Shown here: positions 8,454 through 13,514 of the stretch, piece by piece
How positions within the stretch are numbered: position 1 is the first letter of the stretch
Layout of the letters: each line of letters opens with the position of its first letter
Assembly: GCA_005798925.1 (NCBI GenBank)
Contig: SYID01000060.1
Span: 1-13,514 of the forward strand
Length of the DNA stretch: 13,514 bases
Direction: 5' to 3'
Source: Verrucomicrobiota bacterium
GTDB lineage: Bacteria > Verrucomicrobiota > Verrucomicrobiia > Opitutales > UBA953
The notes under the pieces: model-generated
The model's input: the letters and a program-made list of their open reading frames with translations, nothing else
What the model was told of the DNA's origin: nothing
The model's database searches: none
Program-made: the position numbers and the translations under genes

Positions 8454-9092
8454 ATGCAACGCTTCTCGTTCCCCTTCGACGCCGGCCCGTTCGTCTGGCT
8501 GCTCCTCATCCTGGCCTTCCTCGCCCTTGTCTTCGCCGTCGAACGCGCGCTCTTCCTGCACCGCGGCCTCGTGCTGTCGTCCGACTTCATCGAAGGCGTG
8601 CGCAACAACCTGCGCGCCGGCCGACCGCTGGAAGCCCTCGCGGCCTGCGAAGAGTCGCCCGGCCCCGTCCCCCGGGTGGTGAAAGCCGCCCTGTTGCGCG
8701 CCGCCAACGGGGAAGCAGCCATGCGCGCCGCCGCCACCGAAGCCGCCCTGCTCGAACTGCCGGTGCTGGAACGCCGCCTCGGCACCATCGCCGCCATCGG
8801 GCGCGTCGCCCCTCTGCTCGGCCTCGCCGGCGCCGTGTTGGCGGGTTTCGACCTGGCGAGCGCCTTGCGCGACGGCAGCGTCTACGCCTCCGCCGACGGC
8901 CTGCTCCTGCGGGTCCAGGCCGCGCTGGCCACGGCCGGCTTCGCGCTCGTCATCGCCGCCGGATGCTCGCTCACGCATCACTTCCTCGTCGGCCGCGTGC
9001 GATCGATCGTCACCGAGATGGAGATCGCCGCCCATTCCATCATCACCTTCGTCCGCCACGAGCTGCCGGAGGAGAAAGCCGCCCGCCCCTGA
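8454..9092 (+). CDS. MotA/TolQ/ExbB-family inner-membrane protein, divergent
   Basis: A 212-residue member of the ExbB/TolQ family, whose pentamers form proton-driven channels around two ExbD/TolR subunits. The three expected membrane segments are at about 12-34, 109-134 and 152-178, with the large cytoplasmic loop between the first and second. The family core is recognisable as LGTIAAIGRVAPLLGLAG at 109-126 and ALATAGFALVIAAG at 157-170. In ExbB the second segment normally continues G-T-V, with the Thr lining the pore; here it is G-A-V (Ala127). The second pore Thr, in the third segment, is kept (Thr160). The segment-3 end is also odd, with GCSLTHH in place of the usual AIPA-type ending. It lies between the TPR gene (3 nt) and the ExbD-like gene (1 nt). 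Assignment to the family is firm; its substrate or partner is not known. Confidence 0.88.
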   Translation: MQRFSFPFDAGPFVWLLLILAFLALVFAVERALFLHRGLVLSSDFIEGVRNNLRAGRPLEALAACEESPGPVPRVVKAALLRAANGEAAMRAAATEAALLELPVLERRLGTIAAIGRVAPLLGLAGAVLAGFDLASALRDGSVYASADGLLLRVQAALATAGFALVIAAGCSLTHHFLVGRVRSIVTEMEIAAHSIITFVRHELPEEKAARP

Positions 9093-9093
9093 G

Positions 9094-9552
9094 ATGCGCA
9101 CGCCGCTCGGAGTCCTGGAGAAGGTGCGGCCCGCCGAACGCGGCCTGGACTTCGCTCCGCTCGCGCTGGCCCTGGCCTGCGCGGCGCTGACTTACGCGCT
9201 CTCGGCGGAATTCGTTTTCGCGCCCGGGATGTACGTCGGTTTCGACGGGCGTTCCGTCGCCGCGACCACGCTGACGACCCCGGCCCTGGCCAAGCCCGAC
9301 CTCGCCCGGACCTCCGCCACCGTCACCCTCGTGTCGGCCCGCGGCGCCGGCGTCTTCGTGGTGGCCGGCCGCGTGGTCGACCGTGGCGGCCTCGCCGCCG
9401 AGCTCCGGCGCGTCGCCGCGGCCGGGGGCTCCTCCCGGCCGGTGCTGATCAAAGCCGACGTCGCGCTGACGATGCAGACCTTCCTCGAAGTGTGCGCGCT
9501 CGCCCGCGGCGCCGGTTTCCCCGGCGTCCTCGTCGCGGCCGACGAACGCTGA
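9094..9552 (+). CDS. ExbD/TolR-family protein lacking the conserved membrane Asp
   Basis: A 152-residue protein with the ExbD layout: short cytoplasmic N-terminus, one membrane helix (about 20-41) and a periplasmic domain. The domain's end matches the family well: a beta strand ATVTLVSA at 75-82, a GRVVDRGGLAAELRRV helix at 92-107, VLIKAD at 117-122 and LARGAGFPGVLVA at 136-148. In ExbD and TolR the helix opens with T-P-L/F-I-D-V, and the Asp carries protons. Here the matching stretch is APLALA at 21-26, with Leu25 in place of Asp. The nearest acids are Asp19 before the helix and Glu39 at its periplasmic end. The start at 9094 overlaps nothing but leaves only 1 nt after the exbB-like stop. 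It was found as ExbD by its domain end and its neighbour; the pump function is doubtful. Confidence 0.8.
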   Translation: MRTPLGVLEKVRPAERGLDFAPLALALACAALTYALSAEFVFAPGMYVGFDGRSVAATTLTTPALAKPDLARTSATVTLVSARGAGVFVVAGRVVDRGGLAAELRRVAAAGGSSRPVLIKADVALTMQTFLEVCALARGAGFPGVLVAADER

Positions 9553-9570
9553 TTCACGGTTGCCAGACGG

Positions 9571-9590
9571 GATTCTGACGGAACAGAGTC
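9571..9590 (+). repeat. Small hairpin in the exbD-like/uppS gap
   Basis: GATTCTG at 9571-9577 can pair with CAGAGTC at 9584-9590 around a 6-nt loop; one of seven pairs is G-U. It lies in the 45-nt gap, ending 7 nt before the GTG start of uppS, and has no T-run. A TTGCCA at 9560-9565 resembles a -35 box but has no convincing -10 box. It may be an RNA control element or chance. Confidence 0.25.
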
Positions 9591-9597
9591 GGTCCAA

Positions 9598-10359
9598 GTG
9601 TCCACCCCCGCGCCCAGCCCCGCCGCCAACCACGTGCCACCCCGGCACATCGGCATCATCAGGGACGGCAACGGCCGCTGGGCCGCCGCGAAGGGACTGC
9701 CCCGGCTCGAGGGCCACCGCCGCGGGGCTGAACGGCTGATCGAGGTCATCGACGCCTGCATCGACGACGGGGTGAGCATGCTGACCGTATTCGCCTTCTC
9801 GGCCGAGAACTGGAAACGCCCGCTGGATGAAGTCAGCGGCCTCTTCAAGCTCGGCGAGTGGATCCTGCGCGCGCATCTCTCCCGGCTGGAGAAGCGCAAA
9901 GTCCGGCTGCGCGTCATCGGCGACATGACGGGCGTGCCCGAATTCGTGCGCCGGCCGCTCGAGGACGTCATGAAGTCGAGCCGCGACAACACCGCCTTCA
10001 CCTTGGTCGTCGCGCTGAACTATGGCGCGCGTCAGGAGATGGCCGCCGCGGCCCAGGCGCTCGCCGCGGATGTCGCCGCGGGCAGGCTGGCGCCCGAGAA
10101 GGTGGACTGGCCGGCCGTGGAAGCCCGGCTGCAGACCGCCGGCATGCCTGACCCCGACCTGATCATCCGCACGTCCGGCGAATTCCGCCTGAGCAATTTC
10201 CTGCTGCTCCAGTCCGCCTACGCCGAGATCGTGTTCACCTCGGTGTTCTGGCCCGACTTCGACAAGGCGCAGCTGCGGCTCGCGCTCGCCGAATACGCGA
10301 AGCGCGAACGCCGGTTCGGCCAGACCCGCGAGCAGCTTCCGCCCTCAGCCCTCCGATGA
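9598..10359 (+). CDS. uppS: Polyprenyl (undecaprenyl) diphosphate synthase
   Basis: A cytoplasmic cis-prenyltransferase that adds isopentenyl diphosphate units to farnesyl diphosphate to make undecaprenyl diphosphate, the lipid carrier of peptidoglycan and O-antigen synthesis. The 253 residues are normal. Seen motifs: DGNGRWA at 23-29 with the Mg-binding Asp23; His40 (GHRRGA); FAFSAENWKRP at 65-75; RTSGEFRLSNFLL at 191-203 with the diphosphate-binding Arg191, Arg197 and Ser199; and AYAEIVF at 207-213 with Glu210. Position 22 is Arg (AGG at 9661) where the family has an almost constant Met before Asp. The GTG start gives the usual short N-terminal tail of about 16 residues before the first strand. 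Its stop overlaps the cdsA start (ATGA), a gene pair that is common in bacteria. Confidence 0.96.
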   Translation: MSTPAPSPAANHVPPRHIGIIRDGNGRWAAAKGLPRLEGHRRGAERLIEVIDACIDDGVSMLTVFAFSAENWKRPLDEVSGLFKLGEWILRAHLSRLEKRKVRLRVIGDMTGVPEFVRRPLEDVMKSSRDNTAFTLVVALNYGARQEMAAAAQALAADVAAGRLAPEKVDWPAVEARLQTAGMPDPDLIIRTSGEFRLSNFLLLQSAYAEIVFTSVFWPDFDKAQLRLALAEYAKRERRFGQTREQLPPSALR

Positions 10360-11243
10360 AAGACCGGGCCCTCAGCACCATCGGCCTCTGGGTCGTCGTC
10401 GGACTCGTCATCTGGATCGGGGGCTTCTTCTCGGTCGCCGAACAAGCCTCTTTCGGGCTGCTCGCGCTGGTCGTCGGCGCCGCGCAGCACGAGTTCTACC
10501 AGCTGGCTCGCGCCATCCCGGGCGTGGGTCGGCCGAGCCTGTCCGGCGTCGTCGCCGGCTTCGCCCTGCACTTCGCCCTGTTCTTCCTGGCCCCCGAAGA
10601 GGCCCGGGCCAACGCCCTGCTGACCGGCGGCGCCTTGGTCGTCGGCCTCCACCTGCTCTCGCTGCTCCGCCATCCCGGCGAAGTGCCGCCGCTGCTCCGC
10701 CGCTTCCCGACGCTCTACGGCTTCGCCTACCTGCCGTTCATGCTGGCCTCGCTCATCGCCATCGCGCGCATGAAGGACGGCCATCTGCTCAAGGCCGAAT
10801 CCGTAGGCCTGTATTACGTCGTCTGGGTCTTCGTCGCGACGAAGTTCACCGACGTCGGCGGCCTGGTCTTCGGCGTACCCTTCGGCCGGCACAAGATCGC
10901 CCCGGCCATCAGCCCCGCCAAGAGCTGGGAAGGTTGCGCGGGCGGACTCGCCTGTTCGGCGCTGGCGTCGGGACTCTACGCCTGGCTCATGCGCGACGCC
11001 GTCGGCATCCCTTTCATGATTCCGTGGAAGGCGGCGGTCATGGCCCTGCCGATCGCGGCGCTGAGCATCCCCTCCGACCTCGTCGAGTCCGTCTTCAAGC
11101 GGCTCGCCGGCGCCAAGGATTCCGGCGCGACGATTCCCGGCATCGGCGGCGCGCTCGACCTGATCGACAGCATGGTGCTGACTTCCCCCGCCGCGCTGAT
11201 CCTCCTCTCTTATTGCCTCGACTGGGCGAAGCGCGCCGGATGA
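10356..11243 (+). CDS. cdsA: Phosphatidate cytidylyltransferase (CDP-diacylglycerol synthase)
   Basis: An inner-membrane enzyme that makes CDP-diacylglycerol from phosphatidate and CTP, the precursor of all main bacterial phospholipids. It has 295 residues and many hydrophobic segments (about 8-24, 31-45, 63-79, 87-104, 120-137, 151-163, 195-211, 225-238 and 272-287). DVGGLVFG at 166-173 and FGRHKIAPAISPAKSWEG at 176-193 match the central CdsA region. The C-terminal signature is SVFKR at 245-249, KDSG at 254-257 and PGIGGALDLID at 261-271. Compared with the classic form, the His before GG is Ile263 and the Arg after the first Asp is Leu269; both acids (Asp268, Asp271) are kept. Start and stop codons overlap those of uppS and miaA (ATGA at both ends), so the three are translationally coupled. 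It supplies the same lipid route as plsY. Confidence 0.94.
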   Translation: MKDRALSTIGLWVVVGLVIWIGGFFSVAEQASFGLLALVVGAAQHEFYQLARAIPGVGRPSLSGVVAGFALHFALFFLAPEEARANALLTGGALVVGLHLLSLLRHPGEVPPLLRRFPTLYGFAYLPFMLASLIAIARMKDGHLLKAESVGLYYVVWVFVATKFTDVGGLVFGVPFGRHKIAPAISPAKSWEGCAGGLACSALASGLYAWLMRDAVGIPFMIPWKAAVMALPIAALSIPSDLVESVFKRLAGAKDSGATIPGIGGALDLIDSMVLTSPAALILLSYCLDWAKRAG

Positions 11244-12130
11244 CGGCGTCGGCGCCAGCGATCCACGTCCTGACGGGACCGACCGCCGTCGGCAAGACGC
11301 AGACCGCTCTGCGCTGGGCGGAACAGCACGAGGCCGAGATCGTCTCGTGCGATTCGGTCTGCGTGTATCGCGGCATGGACGTCGGTTCGGCCAAACCGAC
11401 GCCGGAAGAACAGCGGCGGGTCCGCCATCACGGGCTGGATCTCGTCGACCCGCGCGAACGCTATTCCGTCTCGCAATACGTCGACATGGCCCGCGCGGCC
11501 ATCGCCGACGCGCACGCCCGCGGCAAGCGCGTGCTCGTCACGGGCGGCAGCGGCTTTTACCTGGCGGCTTTCTTCGGACCGGTCACGGATGAGTTGGAGA
11601 TACCCGCGGCGATCGCCGAAGAGGTCCGGTCCCTGCACCGCCAAGGACTCGCCGCGATGCTCCTCCGCCTGCGCGAGCTCGAAGGGTCGCGGCCGCCCGA
11701 TTGGCTCGACCTCCGGAATCCGATCCGCGTCGCCAAGGCCTTGGAGCGTCGCCTGGCCTCCGGACGCAGCCTCGACTCGTTGCGCGAAGAGTTCATGGGT
11801 CGACGCGGCCCCTTCGCCGACCACCCCGTGACCTGCGAAGTCCTCGAACGGCCCGATGCCGAACTCAAGGGCAGGATCGCCGCCCGGACCGAGGCCATGC
11901 TCCGCGAAGGCATCATCGAGGAGTCCGAGCGTCTTCTTTCGATGCGACTTGACCCCGAACTCACTTCTTCCCGCGCCGTGGGCTATCGGGCGACCATGGA
12001 CTGGCTGGAAGGCGGGAAACGCGTGGCCTTGGCCGGGTTGTCCGAGCGGATCAATCTGGACACCTGGGCGTTGGTGCGGAAACAGCGTAAGTGGTTCCGC
12101 CGGCTGGGGCTTGTGAAAGAGTCGGCATAG
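11240..12130 (+). CDS. miaA: tRNA dimethylallyltransferase
   Basis: Transfers a dimethylallyl group to N6 of A37 in tRNAs that read codons beginning with U, making i6A; this supports accurate decoding. From 11240 it has 296 residues. Motifs: P-loop GPTAVGKT at 13-20; SCDSVCVYRGMDVGSAKP at 36-53, with the catalytic Asp at 38; TGGSGFYL at 101-108; the RVAKALE helix at 163-169; SRAVGYR at 244-250; and a closing KQRKWFRRL at 281-289, the helix that contacts tRNA in relatives. The frame is open upstream to 10934 inside cdsA, but residue 1 at 11240 fits the family and gives an ATGA overlap with cdsA. The TRQYAKRQ-type stretch is divergent here (LDTWALVRKQ). Like UppS, it consumes a C5-prenyl-derived substrate (DMAPP). 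It ends the tightly packed block. Confidence 0.94.
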   Translation: MTASAPAIHVLTGPTAVGKTQTALRWAEQHEAEIVSCDSVCVYRGMDVGSAKPTPEEQRRVRHHGLDLVDPRERYSVSQYVDMARAAIADAHARGKRVLVTGGSGFYLAAFFGPVTDELEIPAAIAEEVRSLHRQGLAAMLLRLRELEGSRPPDWLDLRNPIRVAKALERRLASGRSLDSLREEFMGRRGPFADHPVTCEVLERPDAELKGRIAARTEAMLREGIIEESERLLSMRLDPELTSSRAVGYRATMDWLEGGKRVALAGLSERINLDTWALVRKQRKWFRRLGLVKESA

Positions 12131-12271
12131 GACTCGTATTTTGGCCCTTTATGCGAAATCCGGCTAATCCAAGGTCGAAAATGGCTCATTTATGCCATTT
12201 TACTGCCTCCATCCTTGCAAGCCACCCATTTTTGAGCCATTTCCCTATCGAACCCCCTACCCACCCAAACC
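12131..12271 (+). promoter_or_regulatory. AT-rich intergenic control region before the peroxiredoxin gene
   Basis: This 141-nt gap holds no gene and is much poorer in G and C than the DNA on both sides. It should contain the promoter of the peroxiredoxin gene. Weak -35-like hexamers are TTGGCC at 12141-12146 and TTGCAA at 12215-12220, neither with a good -10 box at the right distance, so I do not fix the start site. The motif CCATTT occurs three times (12195, 12226, 12237) and its complement AAATGG once (12179). The last 15 nt before the ATG are C/A-rich and lack a Shine-Dalgarno site. Confidence 0.5.
12178..12201. repeat. Perfect 8-bp inverted repeat, possible operator or weak terminator
   Basis: AAAATGGC at 12178-12185 and GCCATTTT at 12194-12201 are exact inverted repeats with an 8-nt centre. 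As DNA this has the form of a dimeric repressor or activator site; as RNA it is a weak hairpin whose A and T runs lie inside the stem, so it is at best a weak terminator for miaA. The left arm can instead pair with GAGCCATTT at 12234-12242. It lies 70-94 nt before the peroxiredoxin ATG. No known regulator box (such as PerR or Fur) matches by eye. Confidence 0.5.
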
Positions 12272-12757
12272 ATGCCCCTGAAAATCGGCCAGCCTCTCCC
12301 TGAAATCTCCCTCAAGCAGAAGACCGACGCCGGCCTGGTCGAGGTCAGCCTCCGTCGTAACGTCGGCAAGGGCAAGACCGTCATTCTCTTCGTGCCGCTG
12401 GCCTTCACGGGCGTCTGCACCGACGAACTGTGCAAGGTGACCGGGCTCCTCGACGAATACAAGAAGCTCGGCGCCGATGTGATCGCCATCTCCGTCGACT
12501 CTCCTTTCGCCCAGGAAGCGTGGGCCAAGCAGGCCGGCATCGGCCTCACCCTCGTCTCCGACTTCAACCGCGTCGCCGTCAAGGCCTTCAAGGTCAAGGA
12601 CACCCGCGTGATTCCCGAGAAGACCGGCCTCCTCAACGTGGCCAAGCGCTCCGTCTTCGTGGCTGACAAGGCCGGCAACGTGATTCACTCCGAGGTGAAA
12701 CGCGACCCTGGCTCGATGCCCAACTTCGCCAAGATCAAGAAGGCCGTCGAGGCCTGA
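12272..12757 (+). CDS. Peroxiredoxin (AhpE/BCP-like thiol peroxidase)
   Basis: Reduces hydrogen peroxide and organic hydroperoxides through a reactive Cys; cytoplasmic, as no signal peptide is seen. The 161 residues form one AhpC/TSA thioredoxin fold. The active site P-x3-T-x2-C is PLAFTGVC at 42-49, with peroxidatic Cys49, and Arg126 (AKRSVFVAD) is a candidate for the conserved active-site Arg. A second Cys, at 54, lies five residues on (CTDELC), the spacing by which BCP/PrxQ enzymes place their resolving Cys, so an intramolecular disulfide is likely; the surrounding AFTGVCT text is closer to AhpE. Reduction by thioredoxin would be expected but the partner is not in the window. The gene stands alone: an AT-rich gap with an inverted repeat before it and a strong terminator after it. 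Confidence 0.93.
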   Translation: MPLKIGQPLPEISLKQKTDAGLVEVSLRRNVGKGKTVILFVPLAFTGVCTDELCKVTGLLDEYKKLGADVIAISVDSPFAQEAWAKQAGIGLTLVSDFNRVAVKAFKVKDTRVIPEKTGLLNVAKRSVFVADKAGNVIHSEVKRDPGSMPNFAKIKKAVEA

Positions 12758-12776
12758 GCCTCAGACGGGCTTATTT

Positions 12777-12816
12777 GGAGGCGGTCGGGCTTGCCCCGGC
12801 CGCCTTCTTTGCTTTT
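12777..12816 (+). terminator. Intrinsic terminator after the peroxiredoxin gene
   Basis: The stem is 12777-12789 with 12795-12807: 13 pairs, two of them G-U, the inner ten being GGCGGTCGGG with CCCGGCCGCC around the 5-nt loop CTTGC. A T-rich tail (TTTGCTTTT, 12808-12816) follows. It starts 20 nt after the peroxiredoxin stop and clearly separates that gene from aconitase. Confidence 0.88.
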
Positions 12817-12828
12817 GGCTACTGCCCT

Positions 12829-12842
12829 GGACGGCCGCGTCC
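12829..12842 (+). repeat. Short hairpin before the aconitase gene
   Basis: GGACG at 12829-12833 pairs with CGTCC at 12838-12842 around GCCG. It lies 30-43 nt before the aconitase ATG, after the terminator and in the stretch (12817-12871) that must hold the aconitase promoter or leader. I find no convincing -35/-10 pair here. The hairpin could shape the leader or be chance. Confidence 0.2.
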
Positions 12843-12871
12843 GGACACATCCTTTCATACCCTAACACACC

Positions 12872-13514
12872 ATGGCCCTCAAAGACCCCTTCAAAGCCCT
12901 CCGCCCCTTCTCCGCCGGCGGAAAGTCCGGGCAGATCTACTCCGTGCCCGCCCTCGAGCAGGCCGGCCTCGGCAAGGTCTCGCGCCTGCCGGTCTCGATC
13001 CGTCTCGTCCTCGAATCCGTGCTGCGTAACTGCGACGGCGTCGCGGTCACCGAGCACGACGTGAAGACCCTCGCCGCGTGGAACGCCGCGAAGCCCGTCG
13101 ACACCGAGATCCCGTTCGTCGTCGCGCGTATCGTGCTGCAGGACTTCACCGGCGTGCCGCTCCTCGTCGACCTCGCCGCCATGCGCGAAGCCGTCGCCAA
13201 GCTCGGCAAGGATTCCGCCGTCATCGAGCCGCTCGTGCCCGTCGACCTCGTCGTCGACCACTCCGTCCAGGTCGACAAGGCCGGCACCGCTTCCTCCTTC
13301 CTCGACAACCTGCGCCAGGAATTCGGCCGCAACACCGAGCGCTACGAATTCCTCAAGTGGGGCATGCAGGCGTTCAAGACCTTCGGCGTCGTGCCGCCGG
13401 CCATCGGCATCGTCCACCAGGTCAACCCCGAGTACCTCGCCAAGCTGGTCTTCCAGAAGGACGGCGTGTTCTACCCGGACACCCTCGTCGGCACCGATTC
13501 CCACCCCACGATGA
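12872..13514 (+). CDS. acnA: Aconitate hydratase A, N-terminal part (3' end outside window)
   Basis: An iron-sulfur enzyme of the TCA cycle that interconverts citrate and isocitrate via cis-aconitate. The ATG at 12872 opens a frame that runs off the right edge; 214 codons are visible of the roughly 900 expected. The AcnA/IRP1 signature text is clear: LPVSIRLVLESVLRN at 39-53, QDFTGVPLLVDLAAMR at 90-105, PLVPVDLVVDHSVQVD at 120-135, RYEFLKWGMQAFK at 157-169, and YPDTLVGTDSH at 201-211 with the substrate-binding DSH. The usual DSHTTM is DSHPTM here, and HQVNLEYL is HQVNPEYL. The cluster-binding Cys residues lie beyond the window. No Shine-Dalgarno site is present; the leader is C/A-rich, as before the peroxiredoxin gene. 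It is a separate unit after the terminator. Confidence 0.95.
   Translation, partial: MALKDPFKALRPFSAGGKSGQIYSVPALEQAGLGKVSRLPVSIRLVLESVLRNCDGVAVTEHDVKTLAAWNAAKPVDTEIPFVVARIVLQDFTGVPLLVDLAAMREAVAKLGKDSAVIEPLVPVDLVVDHSVQVDKAGTASSFLDNLRQEFGRNTERYEFLKWGMQAFKTFGVVPPAIGIVHQVNPEYLAKLVFQKDGVFYPDTLVGTDSHPTM

Noticed and set aside
10934..11239. N-terminal extension of miaA by 102 codons
   Set aside because: It lies within cdsA in another frame, is Arg-rich with no MiaA similarity, and MiaA normally begins just before the P-loop, as from 11240.
12131..12271. A small gene in the miaA-peroxiredoxin gap
   Set aside because: The frames in this stretch give no plausible start, composition or motif; the AT-rich base use fits a control region.
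12761..13504. A 247-codon open frame on the - strand opposite aconitase
   Set aside because: The + strand encodes clear aconitase from 12872 but lacks a stop in the window; the - frame is a shadow and crosses the intrinsic terminator.
1..13514. Mobile element, CRISPR, tRNA/rRNA or integration site
   Set aside because: No repeat-spacer pattern, transposase, integrase or cloverleaf is visible, and the genes are all core metabolic or envelope genes in one direction.

Overview
The window is GC-rich DNA with all genes on the + strand and almost no free space. It reads as a conserved chromosomal region rather than a mobile or accessory island: I see no transposase, phage gene, CRISPR array, tRNA or rRNA. 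The Gram-negative type is shown by a secreted TPR protein next to an ExbB/ExbD pair. Gene content, the CdsA signature variant and the lack of Shine-Dalgarno sequences would fit the Verrucomicrobiota (Opitutales-like), but that placement is inference from memory of the families, not a search result.

Layout. (1) 2-688: C-terminal end of a UvrD/PcrA/Rep-type helicase, cut by the left edge, with a GC hairpin over its stop codon. (2) 779-5607: serA, plsY, hom and lysC, packed with 3-10 nt gaps. Three of the four make or commit precursors of serine and of the aspartate family (threonine, methionine, lysine); plsY, the lysophosphatidate-forming acyltransferase, sits inside this block. (3) 5658-9552: a 930-residue exported TPR protein, then an ExbB/TolQ-like and an ExbD/TolR-like membrane protein with 3 and 1 nt gaps. 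(4) 9598-12130: uppS, cdsA and miaA, joined by two ATGA stop-start overlaps; they cover undecaprenyl-diphosphate synthesis, CDP-diacylglycerol synthesis and tRNA A37 prenylation. Blocks 2-4 could be one long transcript, with 50 and 45 nt joints that each carry a small inverted repeat. (5) 12131-12271: an AT-rich gap with a perfect 8-bp inverted repeat and a second, competing 9-bp pairing. (6) 12272-12757: a thiol peroxidase of the AhpE/BCP class, ended by a strong intrinsic terminator. (7) 12872-13514: the first 214 codons of aconitase A, cut by the right edge.

Most unusual is block 3. The ExbD-like protein has Leu25 where the family has its membrane Asp, the proton-carrying residue, and the ExbB-like partner has Ala127 where a pore Thr is expected. 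The fold is recognisable and the genes are intact and tightly coupled to the TPR gene, so this may be a TPR-ExbB-ExbD complex that does not use the standard proton path. Other substitutions worth checking are Met to Arg in the UppS catalytic loop, two changes in the CdsA signature, and Thr to Pro after the aconitase DSH motif.
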